NCBI GenBank assembly: GCA_904419285.1
Contig: CAJFQZ010000004.1
Span: 53,489 to 117,488 of the forward strand
DNA from: Lachnospiraceae bacterium UBA1818
GTDB lineage: Bacteria; Bacillota; Clostridia; Lachnospirales; Lachnospiraceae
Length of the DNA stretch: 64,000 nucleotides
Direction: 5' to 3'
Shown here: one piece after another, positions 35,328 to 43,781 of the stretch
Position numbering within the stretch: position 1 is the first letter of the stretch
Layout: each line of letters opens with the position of its first letter
Notes under the pieces: generated by a model
The model's database searches: none
What the model was told of the DNA's origin: nothing
The model's input: the letters and a program-made list of their open reading frames with translations, nothing else
Made by a program: the position numbers and the translations under genes

Positions 35328-36069
35328 TAAGCATGCGACACATCCGTATGAGATCACAAGGATCCACTGCAGGATATTTACGATCGAGGAGCTGTGCTTC
35401 TATCTGTGCAACAATCTCTATCTGATAGACTATACGATCATGAATGAACAGCTCTGCACCTGGATCGAAGAAGAGATCGGCATGAAGGAGCTGGCTGACA
35501 GCCTCAGAGATGTGCTCCGCCTGAGGGGGTCCGTGGAAAAGTTCGTGCTGACCATCCTGAAAGCGTCGAGGATCTACAGAGAGCCGCAGATGATACATAT
35601 TCAGAATGTGCTTGAGCATCTGAAGAACCAGAGGGACATCGAGAGACAGAAATACAAGGGAGACAATCTTCTTGAGAGCGGCGAGATCGAGGAGGCCATC
35701 CTCGTGTACCAGTCGATCCTGAATCAGGAGAAAGACGAGAGCGTGGATGAAAAGTTCTACGGCAAGATCTATGCAGGGCTCGGCGCTGCCTACGGACGCC
35801 TTTTCCTTTATCAGGAATCGGCCCGCATGTACGACAGAGCTTATCAGATCTGCGAGGACAAGGCGCTTCTGAAGCCTTATCTGTACGCATCCTACAAGTA
35901 CATGTCGCTGGAAGAATATCATATTCTGATCACAAAGCATGAGGATTATATGGAAGTGAACGCGCAGATGCGGCGGGAGATCGATGAGATCAAAGAAAAT
36001 CTCCAGGTCGAGCCGACGCCGGTCCTGCTGGAAAAATGGAAGCGGCAGCACCGCAGGAGCCACTCCTGA
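35302..36069 (+). CDS. TPR-like protein, third gene of the Hsp70-like operon
   Basis: A 255-residue cytoplasmic protein. The ATG at 35302 lies 5 bp after AGGAGG (35291-35296); the adjacent ATG at 35299 is too close. The N-terminal 110 residues are an uncharacterised mixed domain (LILCHDKHATHPYEITRIHC, CFYLCNNLYLIDY). Residues about 125-215 form two or three TPR-like helical pairs, with GDNLLESGEIEEAILVYQSI and YAGLGAAYGRLFLYQESARM. The C-terminus is basic. It overlaps the end of the DUF5716-like gene by 26 bp, so expression is coupled. It may be the adaptor of this three-protein set. Confidence 0.75.
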   Translation: MGNLILCHDKHATHPYEITRIHCRIFTIEELCFYLCNNLYLIDYTIMNEQLCTWIEEEIGMKELADSLRDVLRLRGSVEKFVLTILKASRIYREPQMIHIQNVLEHLKNQRDIERQKYKGDNLLESGEIEEAILVYQSILNQEKDESVDEKFYGKIYAGLGAAYGRLFLYQESARMYDRAYQICEDKALLKPYLYASYKYMSLEEYHILITKHEDYMEVNAQMRREIDEIKENLQVEPTPVLLEKWKRQHRRSHS

Positions 36070-36095
36070 TAGAGAGAGGAAAAAGAAAAAAGTCC

Positions 36096-36129
36096 ACTGC
36101 CGGCGGGCTCTGCCTGCCGGCAGTTTTTC
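36096..36129 (+). terminator. Intrinsic terminator after the TPR gene
   Basis: A 9-bp perfect GC-rich stem (36096-36104 with 36116-36124) and an 11-nt loop, followed by TTTTT. Confidence 0.88.
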
Positions 36130-36200
36130 TGCAGGGATCAGAGCCTGACGGCAGGGTCCGGGAAAGCTCTGAGAGCGCGGGGCTGACGGGGAAGAAAGAT

Positions 36201-36229
36201 TTGACAGCAGTCCGGCCGTGTGGTAGAAT
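36201..36229 (+). promoter_or_regulatory. Promoter of the amino acid ABC transporter operon
   Basis: TTGACA at 36201-36206, 17-bp spacer, TAGAAT at 36224-36229: a near-consensus housekeeping promoter 82 bp before the first gene. Confidence 0.75.
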
Positions 36230-36310
36230 ACAACGGTACTTTATCATGGTGCAGTGACTCATCGGTAGAGAAAAAAAGTAATGCCGGCTATCCGGCAGTG
36301 GGAGGAGAAC

Positions 36311-37120
36311 ATGAAAAAAAGAATCGTAAGTGTATTATTATGTGCGGCAATGGCTGTTTCCATGCTGGCAGGCTGCGGCTCAGGAAAGAATGCGTCCGGA
36401 GACGGTTCGGAGAGCAGCGATATGGAATATGTAAAGGACAAAGGCACGCTTGTCGTGGGTATCACCAATTTCGAGCCAATGGATTATAAGGATGAGAACG
36501 GAGACTGGATCGGGTTCGACGCAGATCTGGCAAAGGCGTTCGCGGAGAGCCTGGGCGTCGATGTGGAGTTCGTGGAGATCGACTGGGACAACAAGATCCT
36601 TGAGCTGGAAGGCAAGACCATCGACTGTGTATGGAACGGAATGACGCTGACGGAAGAAGTGACAAGTTCCATGGAATGCACGGATGCGTATCTCGAGAAT
36701 GCCCAGGTTGTCGTTGTGCCGGCGGATGTGGCAGACAAGTATCAGGATGAGGACAGCCTTGCAGATCTGAGCTTTGCCGCTGAGGCGGGAAGCGCCGGAG
36801 AAGAAGAGCTTGAGGCAAGAGGATTGAATGTGACGCCGGTGACAGCACAGGCGGATGCCCTTATGGAAGTTGAGGCGGGCACCTCTGATGCAGCGGTGAT
36901 CGACCTGCTCATGGCGGCGGCAATGATCGGAGAGGGCACAAGCTATGCAGATCTTACATATACAGTATCCTTAAACAGTGAGGAATACGGAGTCGGATTC
37001 AGAAAAGGCTCTGATCTGGCGGATGAGCTGAATGATTTCTTTACTGCATCCTATGAGGACGGAAGCATTCAGAAGCTGGCAGAACAGTATGGTGTGCAGG
37101 CTGCGCTGATCCAGCAGTAA
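36311..37120 (+). CDS. Polar amino acid ABC transporter, substrate-binding lipoprotein
   Basis: A 269-residue lipoprotein: a signal peptide (KKRIVSVLLCAAMAVSML) with lipobox LAGCGSG (Cys at about residue 22), then an SBP_bac_3 fold opening with GTLVVGITNFEPMDYKDENG and containing GFDADLAKAFAESLG. It binds an amino acid outside the cell and delivers it to the permease. The family fold suggests a polar amino acid such as cystine, glutamine or arginine, but the ligand is not resolvable. The ATG at 36311 follows GGAGGAGA. The permease gene starts 28 bp downstream and the ATPase gene follows. Confidence 0.95.
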   Translation: MKKRIVSVLLCAAMAVSMLAGCGSGKNASGDGSESSDMEYVKDKGTLVVGITNFEPMDYKDENGDWIGFDADLAKAFAESLGVDVEFVEIDWDNKILELEGKTIDCVWNGMTLTEEVTSSMECTDAYLENAQVVVVPADVADKYQDEDSLADLSFAAEAGSAGEEELEARGLNVTPVTAQADALMEVEAGTSDAAVIDLLMAAAMIGEGTSYADLTYTVSLNSEEYGVGFRKGSDLADELNDFFTASYEDGSIQKLAEQYGVQAALIQQ

Positions 37121-37148
37121 AATATAAAGTTACGGACGGAGTAATGTC

Positions 37149-37829
37149 ATGACATTTTCAGAACAGTTTCCAATCGTTGTTCAGGCGCTGAACACAGGAT
37201 TCCTTCAGACTTTAAAGCTGTTTTTTGTGACGCTTCTCGGGGCGATCCCCCTTGGTCTGATCATTTCCTTCGGGACTATGTCCCGTTTCAAACCGCTCAG
37301 TTATTTTGCGAAGATCATTGTATGGATCGTCAGGGGGACTCCTCTGATGATTCAGCTTCTGATCATCTATTTTATGCCGGGACTGCTGGGCAACAACATC
37401 TGGGGAGGCGGTGAGAGCGGGCGCTTTCTCGCGGCTTCGGTCGCTTTTATCTTCAACTATTCCTGCTATTTTTCGGAAATTTACCGGGGCGGGATCCAGG
37501 GCGTGCCGAAGGGACAGGAGGAGGCCGGCCTCGTGCTCGGCATGACGAAGAGCCAGATCTTCTTTAAGATCACGCTCCTTCAGATGATCAAGCGGATCGT
37601 GCCGCCCATGTCCAACGAGATCATCACACTGGTGAAAGATACATCACTTTCCCGCATCATCGCGCTTCAGGAGGTCATCTGGGCGGGACAGTCTTTCCTG
37701 AAGGGAAATCAGGGGATCGCAGGCGTGATCTGGCCGCTGTTCTTTACAGCAGTGTACTATCTGATCTTTAACGGCATCCTGACCGTCCTTCTGGGACGTC
37801 TTGAGAAAAAACTGGAGTATTTCAGATAG
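37149..37829 (+). CDS. Amino acid ABC transporter permease
   Basis: A 226-residue HisM/GlnP-type permease with about five transmembrane helices. The first reads QTLKLFFVTLLGAIPLGLII. The HEAA-like coupling motif appears in YRGGIQGVPKGQEEAGLVLG, and IVRGTPLMIQLLIIYF is the usual 'RGTPl.vQl' signature. It forms the membrane channel with the binding protein upstream and the ATPase 12 bp downstream. Only one permease gene is present, so the channel should be a homodimer. Confidence 0.96.
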   Translation: MTFSEQFPIVVQALNTGFLQTLKLFFVTLLGAIPLGLIISFGTMSRFKPLSYFAKIIVWIVRGTPLMIQLLIIYFMPGLLGNNIWGGGESGRFLAASVAFIFNYSCYFSEIYRGGIQGVPKGQEEAGLVLGMTKSQIFFKITLLQMIKRIVPPMSNEIITLVKDTSLSRIIALQEVIWAGQSFLKGNQGIAGVIWPLFFTAVYYLIFNGILTVLLGRLEKKLEYFR

Positions 37830-37841
37830 GAGGCGGAGCAT

Positions 37842-38627
37842 ATGGCGATTTTGGAAGTACAGCATGTGAGTAAAAGTTTTGGAAATACGGAAGTCCTGAA
37901 AGATATCAGCTTTTCACTGGAAAAGGGAAAGGTACTGTCGCTGATCGGTTCGTCGGGAAGCGGGAAAACAACGCTCCTGCGCTGTCTCAATTTTCTTGAG
38001 AGGCCGGACGGCGGAGTGATCCGTGTAAACGGAGAGACGCTGTTTGATGCGGAGGACCCTGAGACAAGACAGGAGAGTGAAATCAGAAGAAAACGGCTTC
38101 ATTTCGGGCTGGTATTCCAGTCCTTCAACCTTTTCCCGCAGTATACGGCGCTTCAGAATGTAACGCTGGCGAAAGAGCTTCTGGAGAAGGAGAAGCCTGA
38201 TTACAAATCGAGAAAGAAAGAGATCCATGCAGAGATCGAGGCGGAGGGAAAGCGTCTCCTGACGCAGATGGGACTTGCCGACCGAATGGACAATTATCCG
38301 CATCAGCTCTCAGGAGGACAGTGCCAGCGTGTCGCGATCGCAAGGGCGCTTGCGCTGAAGCCGGATATCCTCTGTTTTGACGAGCCCACTTCCGCGCTGG
38401 ATCCGGAGCTGACAGGGGAGGTCCTGAAAGTGATCCGGGGACTGGCAGATCAGGAGACGACCATGATCATCGTGACTCATGAGATGGCCTTCGCGCGGGA
38501 TGTGTCGAGCCATGTGATCTTCATGGACGACGGGCGGATCCTGGAGCAGGGAACACCGGAAGAGGTGTTCGGCAGCCCGAAACAGGAGCGCACAAAGCAG
38601 TTCCTGTCCCGCTATACACAGGGATAA
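37842..38627 (+). CDS. Amino acid ABC transporter ATP-binding protein
   Basis: A 261-residue ATPase. Walker A is GSSGSGKTTLLRCLNFLE, the Q-loop LVFQSFNLFPQYTALQNV, the signature LSGGQCQRVAIARALA, Walker B DILCFDEPTSALDPE, and the switch His is in VTHEMAFA. The signature has Cys where LSGGQQQR is usual, a harmless position. It is a GlnQ/HisP-type PAAT ATPase that powers the upstream importer. It starts with AGGAGG 12 bp after the permease and ends the operon; no clear terminator follows. Confidence 0.97.
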   Translation: MAILEVQHVSKSFGNTEVLKDISFSLEKGKVLSLIGSSGSGKTTLLRCLNFLERPDGGVIRVNGETLFDAEDPETRQESEIRRKRLHFGLVFQSFNLFPQYTALQNVTLAKELLEKEKPDYKSRKKEIHAEIEAEGKRLLTQMGLADRMDNYPHQLSGGQCQRVAIARALALKPDILCFDEPTSALDPELTGEVLKVIRGLADQETTMIIVTHEMAFARDVSSHVIFMDDGRILEQGTPEEVFGSPKQERTKQFLSRYTQG

Positions 38628-38753
38628 GACAGAGGGGCGGATATCGCTGCAGTAATAAGCAGCATGACAATAAACGAGAAGAATTATAAGAGATACTAAT
38701 AAAAAATCTTCTGATAAATTAATAAACACCGGAAAATAGGGGCAGAGGGAATG

Positions 38754-38782
38754 TTGATTTTCCTTCTGCCTTATATTATAAT
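38754..38782 (+). promoter_or_regulatory. Promoter of purF with an overlapping inverted repeat
   Basis: TTGATT at 38754-38759, 17-bp spacer, perfect TATAAT at 38777-38782. An 11-bp near-perfect inverted repeat, GGCAGAGGGAA (38740-38750) and TTCCTTCTGCC (38760-38770), straddles the -35 and could be an operator or an upstream terminator. No purine riboswitch core was found in the leader. Confidence 0.65.
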
Positions 38783-38826
38783 CGGATTTGTGATATTGCT
38801 ATCAACCAGATAAGGAGTTGACCTAC

Positions 38827-40254
38827 ATGTGTGATTTTGAGAAAACTACTACCGGTCTCGGCGAAGAATGCGGTGTGTTCGGCGCCTATGATCTGGATGG
38901 AAAGGATGTCGCAGCATCCATATATTATGGACTGTTTGCACTTCAGCACAGAGGGCAGGAAAGCTGTGGAATCGCTGTGACAGATACCTATGGACAGAGA
39001 AAGGTCCTCTCGAAGAAAGGACTCGGACATGTTGATGATGTATTTAAGGAAGATACACTGGCGGAGCTGAAGGGGAACCTGGGAGTCGGCCATGTGCGGT
39101 ATTCGACGGCAGGCGGGACCAGAGTGGAGAATGCACAGCCGCTTGTCATCAATTATGTAAAGGGAACGCTTGCCATCGCCCATAATGGAAATCTTGTCAA
39201 TGCCATCGAGCTTAGGAAAGAGCTGGAATATACAGGAGCCATCTTCCAGACAACGATCGACTCGGAGGTGATCGCCTACCATATCGCCAGAGAGAGACTC
39301 AATACCTCAAAAGCCGAGGATGCGGTGAAGAACGCTATGAAAAAGATCAGAGGCGCTTATGCCCTTGTGGTCAGCAGCCCGAGAAAGATGATCGGCGCGA
39401 GAGATCCCTTCGGACTCCGCCCGCTCTGTATCGGAAAGCGGGACAATACGTATTTCCTGGCATCCGAGAGCTGCGCGATCGCAGCCGTGGACGCGGAGTT
39501 CATCCGCGACGTACGCCCGGGAGAGATCGTCAGCATCACAAAGGACGGCATCACATCGGATATGAGCATGGCTCTTCCGAAGGAGAAAGAGGCAAGATGC
39601 ATCTTTGAATATATTTACTTCGCACGGACAGACAGCACCATTGACGGGGTGAACGTATATCATTCGCGGATCACCGCGGGAAAGGCGCTTGCCCAGTCCT
39701 ATCCGGTTGAGGCGGATCTTGTGGTGGGTGTGCCGGATTCCGGACTTGTGGCCGCGAAAGGGTATTCAGAGGAATCAGGAATCCCCTACGGCATGGCATT
39801 CCACAAGAACAGTTATGTGGGAAGGACATTCATCAAGCCGAAGCAGAGCGACCGGGAATCCAGTGTGAAGATCAAACTGAATGTGATCCCCGAAGTCGTG
39901 AGAGGAAAACGGATCGTCATGGTGGATGATTCCATCGTGCGCGGAACGACCTGTGCCAATATTATTAAGATGCTGAAGAAAGCGGGGGCACTGGAGGTCC
40001 ATGTCCGTATCAGCTCACCGCCGTTTCTGTACCCGTGCTACTTCGGGACGGACGTGCCGTCCAATGAACAGCTGATCGCCCATTCCCATACGACAGAGCA
40101 GATCCGCCAGATGATCGGCGCGGATTCGCTGGGATATATGGAGGTGGCGAAGCTGAAGGATATGGTTGGGGATCTCTGCTACTGTGATGCATGCTTCACA
40201 GGAAAATATCCTATGGAAGTACCGGGCAGGGATATCAGTTTTGCATTTGAGTGA
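38827..40254 (+). CDS. purF: Amidophosphoribosyltransferase
   Basis: A 475-residue enzyme. A short propeptide (about 14 residues) precedes EECGVFGAYD, whose Cys is the N-terminal nucleophile exposed by self-cleavage. The glutaminase domain contains GHVRYSTAGG; the phosphoribosyltransferase domain has the PRPP motif VMVDDSIVRGTT; cysteines near the end (GDLCYCDACFTGKYP) fit the Fe-S cluster form of Bacillus PurF. It catalyses the first committed step of purine synthesis. The ATG at 38827 is 9 bp after AAGGAG; a TTG at 38818 is too close. purB follows after 33 bp. Confidence 0.96.
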   Translation: MCDFEKTTTGLGEECGVFGAYDLDGKDVAASIYYGLFALQHRGQESCGIAVTDTYGQRKVLSKKGLGHVDDVFKEDTLAELKGNLGVGHVRYSTAGGTRVENAQPLVINYVKGTLAIAHNGNLVNAIELRKELEYTGAIFQTTIDSEVIAYHIARERLNTSKAEDAVKNAMKKIRGAYALVVSSPRKMIGARDPFGLRPLCIGKRDNTYFLASESCAIAAVDAEFIRDVRPGEIVSITKDGITSDMSMALPKEKEARCIFEYIYFARTDSTIDGVNVYHSRITAGKALAQSYPVEADLVVGVPDSGLVAAKGYSEESGIPYGMAFHKNSYVGRTFIKPKQSDRESSVKIKLNVIPEVVRGKRIVMVDDSIVRGTTCANIIKMLKKAGALEVHVRISSPPFLYPCYFGTDVPSNEQLIAHSHTTEQIRQMIGADSLGYMEVAKLKDMVGDLCYCDACFTGKYPMEVPGRDISFAFE

Positions 40255-40287
40255 TTAGTGTCATTTTTAAGAAAAGGAGAGAAACTT

Positions 40288-41721
40288 ATGAGTAATGATC
40301 GTTATGTGAGCCCGCTTTCTGAGCGTTATGCAAGCAAGGAGATGCAGTATATCTTCTCCCCGGACAAGAAGTTCCGGACCTGGAGAAGGCTGTGGATCGC
40401 TCTGGCGGAGACAGAGAAGGAACTGGGACTGAATATTACGGATGAGCAGATCGAAGAGCTGAAAGCGCACGCCGATGATATCAATTATGATGTGGCTAAG
40501 GAAAGAGAGAAGATCGTCCGCCACGACGTTATGTCCCATGTGTACGCTTACGGAGTGCAGTGCCCGAAGGCAAAAGGAATCATCCACCTCGGCGCGACTT
40601 CCTGTTATGTGGGAGACAATACGGATATCATCATCATGTCCGAAGCGCTGAAACTGGTGCGCAGAAAGCTGGTCAATGTGATCGCGGAGCTGGCAAAGTT
40701 CGCGGATGAGCAGAAGAGCCAGCCGACGCTCGCATTCACACATTTTCAGCCGGCACAGCCGACCACGGTGGGAAAACGGGCTACTCTCTGGCTGCAGGAG
40801 TTTGAGATGGATCTGGAGGATCTGGATTATGTGCTTGGAAGTCTGAAGCTTCTTGGCTCGAAGGGAACGACAGGAACACAGGCAAGCTTCCTTGAACTGT
40901 TTGACGGGGATCAGGAGAAGATAGACAGGATCGATCCGATGATCGCGGAGAAAATGGGATTCAAGGCGTGCTATCCGGTCTCCGGGCAGACGTATTCCAG
41001 AAAAGTGGATACGAGAGTGCTGAATGTTCTGGCAGGCATCGCGGCGAGCGCACATAAATTTTCCAACGATATCCGTCTGCTCCAGCACTTGAAAGAGGTT
41101 GAAGAACCTTTTGAGAAGACACAGATCGGTTCTTCTGCAATGGCGTACAAGAGAAATCCGATGAGAAGCGAGAGGATCGCGTCACTTTCCAGATATGTGA
41201 TGATCGATGCTCTGAATCCTGCTGTCACATCAGCGACACAGTGGTTTGAGAGAACGCTTGATGATTCGGCGAACAAGCGCCTGAGCGTGCCGGAGGGCTT
41301 CCTTGCCATCGACGGCATTCTGGATCTCTGCCTGAACGTGGTGGACGGACTGGTCGTCTATCCGAAGGTGATCGAGAAACATCTGATGTCTGAGCTGCCT
41401 TTCATGGCTACAGAGAATATCATGATGGACGCGGTAAAGGCCGGCGGTGACAGACAGGAGCTTCATGAGCGGATCAGAGAGCTCTCCATGGAAGCAGGAA
41501 AGAATGTGAAGGAAAAAGGCCTTGACAATAACCTTCTCGAGCTGATCGCGGCGGATCCGGCATTTAATCTCAGCCTTGATGAGCTGAAGAAGACCATGGA
41601 TCCTTCCAAGTATGTGGGACGTGCAAAGGAGCAGGTTGAGGCATACCTGAACAATGTGATCAACCCTCTTCTGGAAGAGAATAAGGATATCCTGGGAATA
41701 AAAGCAGAGATCAATGTATAA
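40288..41721 (+). CDS. purB: Adenylosuccinate lyase
   Basis: A 477-residue fumarase/aspartase superfamily enzyme. The conserved signature is SSAMAYKRNPMRSERI (about residue 290); the catalytic-His stretches are HDVMSHVYA and TSCYVGDNTD, with THFQPAQPTTVGKR. It splits SAICAR and adenylosuccinate, releasing fumarate. The length is closer to the longer animal-type form than to the 430-residue Bacillus form. AAAAGGAGA precedes the ATG at 40288. It is co-transcribed with purF, although the intermediate pur genes are not here. Confidence 0.96.
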   Translation: MSNDRYVSPLSERYASKEMQYIFSPDKKFRTWRRLWIALAETEKELGLNITDEQIEELKAHADDINYDVAKEREKIVRHDVMSHVYAYGVQCPKAKGIIHLGATSCYVGDNTDIIIMSEALKLVRRKLVNVIAELAKFADEQKSQPTLAFTHFQPAQPTTVGKRATLWLQEFEMDLEDLDYVLGSLKLLGSKGTTGTQASFLELFDGDQEKIDRIDPMIAEKMGFKACYPVSGQTYSRKVDTRVLNVLAGIAASAHKFSNDIRLLQHLKEVEEPFEKTQIGSSAMAYKRNPMRSERIASLSRYVMIDALNPAVTSATQWFERTLDDSANKRLSVPEGFLAIDGILDLCLNVVDGLVVYPKVIEKHLMSELPFMATENIMMDAVKAGGDRQELHERIRELSMEAGKNVKEKGLDNNLLELIAADPAFNLSLDELKKTMDPSKYVGRAKEQVEAYLNNVINPLLEENKDILGIKAEINV

Positions 41722-41755
41722 AAATGACATAAAATGAAGCATGGATGAAAAATGC

Positions 41756-41792
41756 AAAGGAATGTTGCAAAAGATTGCGGCATTCCTTTTTC
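41756..41792 (+). terminator. Intrinsic terminator after purB
   Basis: A 15-bp stem (41756-41770 with 41775-41789, two G-U pairs) and a 4-nt loop, ending in TTTTT. Confidence 0.85.
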
Positions 41793-41856
41793 TCTGGTAC
41801 CTTATCCTGGAAAAAACTGGAAAATTTTGTCCGTTATGGTCAGTGGTGTGGAAAGG

Positions 41857-42882
41857 ATGGGTGCTCAGAAGATGGAGAATTGTGAGAATGTGTTTGTAGT
41901 TCGTAACGATGCAGGATACTCGGCAAACTGGCTCAGGAGGATCGCGTTCCTCCTGGTGTTCAGTCTGCTGGCAGCCGGAGCGGAACGCTGCTTCCCTCTG
42001 GTGGTCCAGGACCCTGCCGGGAGAGCAGAGGATAACAGGACAGTTCCGGAGGAGACAGTTCCGCTCTCTGAAGCCGGAATGAATTCTGCTGAAGGCTTCC
42101 CGGGACCTGTGGAGGACGGTGTAGATCCGGAAACAGTCCGTCCTGTCTCCACAGCAGATGTTTACGCAGACACATATCCGACGGATCCGGTCTCTGCGGC
42201 GGGAGCGGCGGAGATAAGCGGGGCGCTGCCTTGTCCGGATGCTCCGGAAAATGCAGAAGGAATCATTCCCGGCAGCAGGGAACCGGATATTCCGGTCTCT
42301 CTGCCGACTGCGGCTGAAGATGGCACTGCCGGGGAAGAGGACGCCGTGTCTCCCGGGATACCTTCCGACGGCAGGGCGGAAAACGGAGAAACCGCGGAGG
42401 AAACTGCCGGATCTGTCAATACAGTGGGCGGCTTTCTCGTGGATGAAGCCGGCATGATCTGCGGGATCGCCGACGCTTCGGCAGCTGTGGACGACGGAGT
42501 TCTGATTCTTCCGTCCGAGGGGTGTACCGGCATAAAGACGGGAGCATTTCTGGAGGCGCCGGCCGGAATCGTCGAAGTATATCTCCCGGAAAATATCGCA
42601 GTTATCGAGACAGGCGCTTTCCTCGGACTGACCGAGGTGGAATGGTATGAGGCGGAAGCGGAGAACGGTGAATATTATACGGAAGACGGAATCATTTTCT
42701 CAGAAAACGGGACCTGTATCCTTGCCTTTCCTCCGGGGAGGACCGGCATTTATCCGGTTCCTGCACAGGTGACTGCGTTCGCTGACGATGCATTTGCCGG
42801 GGCAAGGATAGAGAAACTGATCACCGTGGAGTGCGGCCTTACAGATACGGGAAATCTGCCGGAAAGTATTGCCGTCATGTAA
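41857..42882 (+). CDS. Surface protein with BspA-type leucine-rich repeats
   Basis: A protein of about 341 residues. The N-terminus is cytoplasmic, followed by one transmembrane helix (about residues 27-47, RRIAFLLVFSLLAAGAERCF). About 150 residues rich in Pro, Glu, Ala, Gly and Thr form a disordered stalk. The last 110 residues carry two or three LRR_5/BspA-like repeats (KTGAFLEAPAGIVEVYLPEN, VIETGAFLGLTEVEWY, FADDAFAGARIEKLI). Such repeats occur on surface adhesins; the function here is unknown. The start is uncertain: ATGs at 41836 and 41872 are in the same frame. An ATG at 41752 is rejected because it falls in the purB terminator. Monocistronic. Confidence 0.7.
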   Translation: MGAQKMENCENVFVVRNDAGYSANWLRRIAFLLVFSLLAAGAERCFPLVVQDPAGRAEDNRTVPEETVPLSEAGMNSAEGFPGPVEDGVDPETVRPVSTADVYADTYPTDPVSAAGAAEISGALPCPDAPENAEGIIPGSREPDIPVSLPTAAEDGTAGEEDAVSPGIPSDGRAENGETAEETAGSVNTVGGFLVDEAGMICGIADASAAVDDGVLILPSEGCTGIKTGAFLEAPAGIVEVYLPENIAVIETGAFLGLTEVEWYEAEAENGEYYTEDGIIFSENGTCILAFPPGRTGIYPVPAQVTAFADDAFAGARIEKLITVECGLTDTGNLPESIAVM

Positions 42883-43003
42883 TGCTCCGGACCGGAAAAT
42901 CGGATCTTTTGTTTGTTGAAGTATCCTCCGACTTGTTCTATAATAAGAAAAAGAACTGCGGGCAGCACTTTTGCATATCGTGCGGCCGGAAGGAGGGGAT
43001 CTT

Positions 43004-43756
43004 GTGAGAGATAAAAATATACTGCAGGTTTTAAGAGACAGCAGGTACACTGTTGTGCTGAGCGGGGTGGAGATGCTCAAGGAAAGCGGGTATCCTCTGC
43101 TTCGGGACGGGGAAGAATCCTACGAGATCGAGGAAAAATACGGATATTCTTTTGAGGAGATATTCAGCAGCAGTTTCTATTCAGCCCGGAAGGAGCGTTT
43201 TTTCAAGTTTTATAAGGAAGTGATCCTGAAGGCGGCTGAAATCCCGCCGGGAGAGGGATTCCGCGCTCTGAAGCAGCTTCAGGACTACGGGCTGATCCAC
43301 TCGATCATCACGAGGCGGATCGCGGGCCTGGAGGACAGAGCCGGCTGCAGCAATGTGATCAATCTCAAAGGAACGGTCTTTCACAACACATGCCCGAACT
43401 GCGGCAGAGAGTATTCCATGGAATATGTAAGAGATGCAAAAGGTGTTCCTCTCTGTGAGAAATGCCTTGTGGCGATCCGCCCGGATGTGTGTCTGTTCGG
43501 CGAGATGATCGACAACGGACTGATGACCCGGGCGGCAGAAGAGATCGAGAAGGCGGACGTCCTTCTTGTGCTTGGATCGAGCCTGCATTCTCCGCTGTGC
43601 AGCCAGATGCTTCAGTATTACAGCGGGACAAATCTGATTCTTGTCACAGAGTCAGAGCATTATTCGGACCAGCAGGCGGATCTCATCTTCTACGGACAGA
43701 GCGATGAGTTCCTCGGCAGACTGGTCGAAGAATATAAAAAACAAGAGAAAGGCTAG
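43004..43756 (+). CDS. Sirtuin-fold protein lacking NAD-binding and catalytic residues
   Basis: A 250-residue Sir2 homologue (GTG start, GGAGGGG upstream). The overall order is preserved: VVLSGVEMLKESGYPLLRD aligns with the GAGIS..SGIPDFR motif, but GAG is GVE and Phe is Leu. ITRRIAGLEDRAG aligns with TQNIDGLH..AG, but Q, N and D are R, R and A. NLKGTVFHNTCPNC aligns with the catalytic-His motif xLHG, but the His is Lys122. The zinc site CPNC...CEKC and the RPDVCLFGE and LGSSLHSP strands are kept. It is therefore a folded protein unlikely to deacylate proteins, perhaps a ligand sensor. It lies just upstream of gltX (25 bp). Confidence 0.8.
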   Translation: MRDKNILQVLRDSRYTVVLSGVEMLKESGYPLLRDGEESYEIEEKYGYSFEEIFSSSFYSARKERFFKFYKEVILKAAEIPPGEGFRALKQLQDYGLIHSIITRRIAGLEDRAGCSNVINLKGTVFHNTCPNCGREYSMEYVRDAKGVPLCEKCLVAIRPDVCLFGEMIDNGLMTRAAEEIEKADVLLVLGSSLHSPLCSQMLQYYSGTNLILVTESEHYSDQQADLIFYGQSDEFLGRLVEEYKKQEKG

Positions 43757-43781
43757 TGTATCATACTAGAATTGGAAAATC

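Noticed and set aside
38628-38826. Possible purine riboswitch upstream of purF
   Set aside because: I searched by eye for the conserved loop and core sequences and found none; the gap is explained by a promoter and an inverted repeat.
41752-41856. N-terminal extension of the BspA-like gene from an ATG at 41752
   Set aside because: It would begin in the purB terminator and has no ribosome site; a later ATG is more likely.
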